The notes under the pieces are model-generated. The model searched no databases. It saw only the letters and a list, made by a program, of their open reading frames with translations, and had not been told where the DNA came from. Shown here piece after piece: positions 5,933-8,574 of a stretch of DNA of 8,574 nt. Every line of letters starts with the position of its first letter. Within the stretch, counting starts at the first letter, position 1. Both the position numbers and the translations under genes were made by a program. The stretch lies in assembly GCA_946540705.1 (NCBI GenBank), contig CAMNJD010000526.1, positions 1 through 8,574 of the forward strand, given 5' to 3'. This DNA is from an uncultured Ruminococcus sp. GTDB taxonomy: Bacteria; Bacillota; Clostridia; Oscillospirales; Ruminococcaceae.

Positions 5933-6538
5933 ATGGCTGTGACACAGTGCAAAGCGGGTCATTACTATGACGATGCGAAATTTCAGAGCTGTCCGCACTG
6001 CAAGCCGGACAGTGCTTTTGCGATGAATCACGGCTTTGATCGCGTGGATGTGAACGGAGAAGCGGACGATGTCGGCTTTGCACCGGCACCGGTCACGCCG
6101 CCTGCCCCGGAGATCCCCTTGGCGCCGGATCCGGAACGGCATCCGACCGTGAAAGCGGATCCGCGGAAAGAATCTGTCCCGACGGAGCAGGCAACGGTCG
6201 GCTTTTTCCGGAAGGCATCTGTGCAGCCGCCCGTGGGATGGGTCGTCGGACTCAACGGCAGCCGCAGCGGCAGTGTCCATACCCTCTATGAGGGCAGAAA
6301 CCAGATCTTCGATTTCTGTGAGACTGCGGCAGAGCGTGCCTGCACACTGATCTATGATGCAAAGGGAAATCAGTATTTGCTTCAGCTTTCCGCGCTGACG
6401 GTCGATGTATCCGTCAACGGCAAGCGGCTGCGCGATCAGATCGTGCGGCTCCGCGGACGCTGCGTGATCTGCTGCGAAAAGGCACAGTATTTGTTCGTAC
6501 CGCTGTGTGAGGGGGGGTTCCGGTGGAAAAACGTCTGA
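5933..6538 (+). CDS. Small zinc-ribbon protein with degenerate FHA domain
   Basis: 201 residues, cytoplasmic. The head carries Cys6-x3-His10 and Cys20-Pro-His-Cys23, a likely zinc site. A Pro/acidic linker (about 50-95) follows, ending in QATVGFF (86-92). The rest (about 100-198) aligns in outline with FHA domains of clostridial proteins found beside Ser/Thr kinases: GWVVGLNG (102-109), EGRNQI (120-125), SVNGK (160-164) and the end LFVPLCEGGFRW. The phosphothreonine-binding residues are lost: the expected I-G-R reads Ile125-Phe-Asp127, and the Ser-Arg-x-x-His region reads ERACT (134-138). It may be a scaffold or a decoy reader rather than a true phosphopeptide binder. It starts 28 bases after the phosphatase gene and overlaps the next gene by 16 bases. 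The FHA relationship is recalled from family pattern and would need a profile search. Confidence 0.82.
   Translation: MAVTQCKAGHYYDDAKFQSCPHCKPDSAFAMNHGFDRVDVNGEADDVGFAPAPVTPPAPEIPLAPDPERHPTVKADPRKESVPTEQATVGFFRKASVQPPVGWVVGLNGSRSGSVHTLYEGRNQIFDFCETAAERACTLIYDAKGNQYLLQLSALTVDVSVNGKRLRDQIVRLRGRCVICCEKAQYLFVPLCEGGFRWKNV
6509..6517 (+). promoter_or_regulatory. G-tract ribosome binding site in the gene overlap
   Basis: GAGGGGGGG lies inside the last codons of the zinc-ribbon/FHA-like gene and serves as Shine-Dalgarno for GTG 6523 with a spacing of about 5-8 bases. It is also a run of seven G residues (6511-6517) placed as G-GGG-GGG in the upstream reading frame, that is, a homopolymeric slippery sequence. 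Confidence 0.5.
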
Positions 6539-8214
6539 TTGCCGTGCTCAGTGCGGCTTTCTGTATGCTGACCGCTTCAGCACTCCCGGCATATGCCGCT
6601 GATGCGTATGTGGAGCAGATTCAGTGCGTGATGCCGCAGATCCATGTATATCTGCGGGCGGATGACGGGCTCTCCGGCGATCAGGTCGCGGCATATCTCG
6701 ATTCGGAGCAGCTCTCCGATGTGGATGCAGAGCCGTTTTCGGAATCGGGGGAGGCAGTGCATTATTATGTGCTGCTGGACAGCTCCGGCTCTGTGCCGAA
6801 AACCTATACCCAGCCGCTGAAGGACGCTGTTCTGGAGATGGGCGCGCATCTGCGCAGCAATGACCGGATCACCGTGCGCACCGCCGGCGAGAGTGTGCAG
6901 ATGCTCTATGACGGCAGCGGCAAGGATGCCGATTTTGCGGCGGCTGTTGACCTTTATCAGCCGGACGAACAGGAAACGCTGCTCTTTGAGGGCCTTGCAA
7001 AATGCGCCGAGCAGGCGGATAAGGAGGCCGGTGAGCAGTTTGAACGCAATGTGCTCTTTGTCTTTTCGGACGGCGTCAATGAATCCGTCGGTGTGACCGT
7101 GCGGGACGAGGCTGCTGCAAAGCTGAAGGACGTACAGCTCCCGGTCTATGCCTTCGGGCTTGGGAATGACAGCGGGGGGCTTGATCTGTTCGGACAGCTC
7201 GCCCGCGATACCGGCGGAACGCTTCAGCGTGTGCAGCCGGATGAAACTGCCGGCGCGGTATCTGCGCAGATGGATGCGCTGATGCAGGATTATATCATCA
7301 CGCTCGGTACCGGCAGCAACCGGACAGGCAATGCAAGAGAGCTGCTGCTTCAGATCAGCGACTATCAGTTCGCGCAGACCGTGACGCTGCACCCCAAGCG
7401 CTGGGTTCCTGATACCGAAGCGCCGCAGGTCAAGGCACTGACCCGCGGCGAGGACGGCCATATCCGTGTCGATTTCTCCGAGCATGTGGAAGGCGCCGAT
7501 GTCAGGGAAAACTATAAGGTCGCGTGCAGCAATGACCCTGTGCCGGTCAGAGCCGTGCGGTACTTCCCGCAGGAGGACGGCACGAGCTATGCACTGCTTG
7601 AGCTCGGCGATCTGCTCTACTCGGGCAATTATGAGGTGCATTTCTACAATATCACCGATGCCTCGCAGGAGCAGAATCCGCTCAGCACGGATTCGTTCAG
7701 CGCAGCGGTCGTCGGCAGCAGCAGCCAGACGGAAAAATCCGTGCGGCTGCTCTGGAAGCATATGTGGTGGGTGATCCCCGTCTGCCTCATCGGCGTGATC
7801 GCACTGGTGACGCTCCGGGTCATCCGCAGGCACAAAGGCATTGTGCAGCAGGACGGCAGCATCGTGTTTCAGGATGCGCTGCAATCCAAGGTGCATATCA
7901 CAAACGCCGCAGGCAGCGGCATTCAGCTTTATCTGACCGTTCAGAGCGCTCAGACGCTCCCGACAGAGATCACGACCGTTCTCAATCAGGCTGTGATGTT
8001 CGGGCGCTCCTCTCAGTGTCAGGTCTATTTCGACGATACGACAATGTCAAGACAGCATTTCCAGATCTTTCAGCGGGACGGCGCTCTCTGGGCGGCGGAC
8101 TGCGGCAGTACCAGCGGAACACAGGTCAACGGCGTGCCGGCTCACGAGCCCGTGATGCTGCACCCGGGCGATACAGTCTCCGCAGGACTCACGAAAATTA
8201 CAGTCAGGTGGTGA
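6523..8214 (+). CDS. Secreted VWA / Ig-like / transmembrane / FHA protein
   Basis: 563 residues from a GTG start that overlaps the previous gene by 16 bases. A Sec signal peptide ends near ALPAYA-A (residues 20-26). The extracellular VWA domain (about 79-265) has an intact MIDAS: Asp86-Ser-Ser88-Gly-Ser90, Thr152 and Asp183 (FSDG). A beta-sandwich resembling SbsA-type Ig domains (about 297-395, DTEAPQV... VDFSEHV) follows. One transmembrane helix (about 414-431) precedes basic residues, and a C-terminal cytoplasmic FHA domain (about 455-563) keeps the full signature: FGR (493-495), MSRQH (508-512) and GSTSGTQVNG (528-537). The VWA-TM-FHA order mirrors the protease at 556-4332, without the protease. 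The likely job is to bind a metal-dependent ligand outside and a phosphothreonine protein inside. Partner and ligand are unknown. Confidence 0.9.
   Translation: MEKRLIAVLSAAFCMLTASALPAYAADAYVEQIQCVMPQIHVYLRADDGLSGDQVAAYLDSEQLSDVDAEPFSESGEAVHYYVLLDSSGSVPKTYTQPLKDAVLEMGAHLRSNDRITVRTAGESVQMLYDGSGKDADFAAAVDLYQPDEQETLLFEGLAKCAEQADKEAGEQFERNVLFVFSDGVNESVGVTVRDEAAAKLKDVQLPVYAFGLGNDSGGLDLFGQLARDTGGTLQRVQPDETAGAVSAQMDALMQDYIITLGTGSNRTGNARELLLQISDYQFAQTVTLHPKRWVPDTEAPQVKALTRGEDGHIRVDFSEHVEGADVRENYKVACSNDPVPVRAVRYFPQEDGTSYALLELGDLLYSGNYEVHFYNITDASQEQNPLSTDSFSAAVVGSSSQTEKSVRLLWKHMWWVIPVCLIGVIALVTLRVIRRHKGIVQQDGSIVFQDALQSKVHITNAAGSGIQLYLTVQSAQTLPTEITTVLNQAVMFGRSSQCQVYFDDTTMSRQHFQIFQRDGALWAADCGSTSGTQVNGVPAHEPVMLHPGDTVSAGLTKITVRW
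8206..8214 (+). promoter_or_regulatory. Ribosome binding site of the kinase gene
   Basis: AGGTGGTGA, close to AGGAGGTGA, ends 7 bases before ATG 8222 and includes the stop codon of the VWA/FHA gene, so translation of the two genes is probably coupled. Confidence 0.5.
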
Positions 8215-8221
8215 GCAGCGA

Positions 8222-8574
8222 ATGAATACGGAGCATCTTTGCCCGGATTGCTTCCGGGAAACCTACCAGAACGGCGTCTGCACCTTCTGCGGCTATCGGC
8301 ATGACCCGACCGCGAACTCACGGCATCATCTGAAGCAGTTTTGCATTCTGCATGAGCATTATGTCATCGGGCGCGTCATCGGTGCGGGCGGCTTCGGTAT
8401 CACCTATAAGGCATATGATATCCTGAACAAAACAACATGTGCAGTGAAGGAATTTATGCCAAACGGCATCGCGGTCCGCGCCTATGACCGGCTTCATGTG
8501 CAGCTCAATTCACCGGATGATCTGCCGGTCTATCAGCACGGCCTGAAGCGGTTTGTCGAGGAGGCGATGATCCT
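8222..8574 (+). CDS. Zinc-ribbon Ser/Thr protein kinase, N-terminal part (partial)
   Basis: The window holds the first 117 residues; the gene runs off the right edge. A zinc ribbon with Cys7-Pro-Asp-Cys10 and Cys20-Thr-Phe-Cys23-Gly is followed by the start of a Hanks-type kinase domain: YVIGRVIGAGGFGITYKAYD (47-66) with glycine loop Gly54-x-Gly56-Gly-Phe-Gly59, the ATP-anchoring Lys76 in CAVKEFMP, and the beginning of the region of helix C (FVEEAMI). The 'GGFGITY ... VKEFMP' wording is typical of a bacterial PknB-like group that carries N-terminal zinc ribbons. It starts 7 bases after the VWA/FHA gene. It presumably phosphorylates Thr residues recognised by the FHA domains encoded upstream and is opposed by the PP2C. 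Catalytic loop and any membrane segment lie outside the window. Confidence 0.93.
   Translation, partial: MNTEHLCPDCFRETYQNGVCTFCGYRHDPTANSRHHLKQFCILHEHYVIGRVIGAGGFGITYKAYDILNKTTCAVKEFMPNGIAVRAYDRLHVQLNSPDDLPVYQHGLKRFVEEAMI

Noticed and set aside
6577..7896. Long open frame (439 codons) on the minus strand opposite the second VWA gene
   Set aside because: Same reason: no recognisable domain or ribosome site, and full overlap with a + strand gene having intact VWA, helix and FHA motifs.

Overview
The window looks like chromosome of a GC-rich Firmicute, most likely a Clostridia member of the Ruminococcus/Oscillospiraceae type. The coding DNA is GC-rich with strong G/C preference at third positions, the spacers are AT-rich with sigma-A-type promoter boxes, and most genes have good purine-rich Shine-Dalgarno sites. 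A Gram-positive lipobox and LytTR-type regulation also fit. The taxon is inferred from style, not from a marker gene. All genes are on the + strand.

Layout. Bases 1-165 are the 3' end of an FtsX-like ABC transporter permease, followed by a hairpin that may end its transcript (212-240). Bases 166-555 are a gene-free control region. It holds one near-consensus promoter (333-361), a structured leader (372-449), an extended -10 promoter (478-486) and a strong ribosome site. From 556 to the right edge, six tightly packed genes probably form one operon: (1) 556-4332, a giant lipoprotein with subtilase, CarboxypepD-reg-like, Big_2-like, VWA, transmembrane and FHA parts; (2) 4373-5116, a LytTR DNA-binding regulator with a degenerate receiver domain; (3) 5170-5904 (or from 5116), a PP2C phosphatase; (4) 5933-6538, a small protein with a CxxxH...CxxC zinc-ribbon-like head and a degenerate FHA domain; (5) 6523-8214, a secreted VWA / Ig-like / transmembrane / FHA protein; (6) 8222 to the edge, a zinc-ribbon Ser/Thr protein kinase, cut off after its ATP-binding lysine.

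How they may work together. Kinase, PP2C phosphatase and FHA domains are the writer, eraser and reader of Thr phosphorylation. Here two readers sit on the cytoplasmic ends of membrane proteins whose outside parts carry metal-binding VWA domains, one of them fused to a subtilisin-like protease with an intact catalytic triad. The arrangement suggests a transmembrane device in which extracellular adhesion or proteolysis is tied to Ser/Thr phospho-signalling inside, with transcription output through a LytTR protein that does not look able to accept phosphate from a histidine kinase. The component families are known. The protease-VWA-FHA fusion and its pairing with a pseudo-receiver LytTR are the unusual parts. 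What the system senses or cleaves cannot be read from this window.
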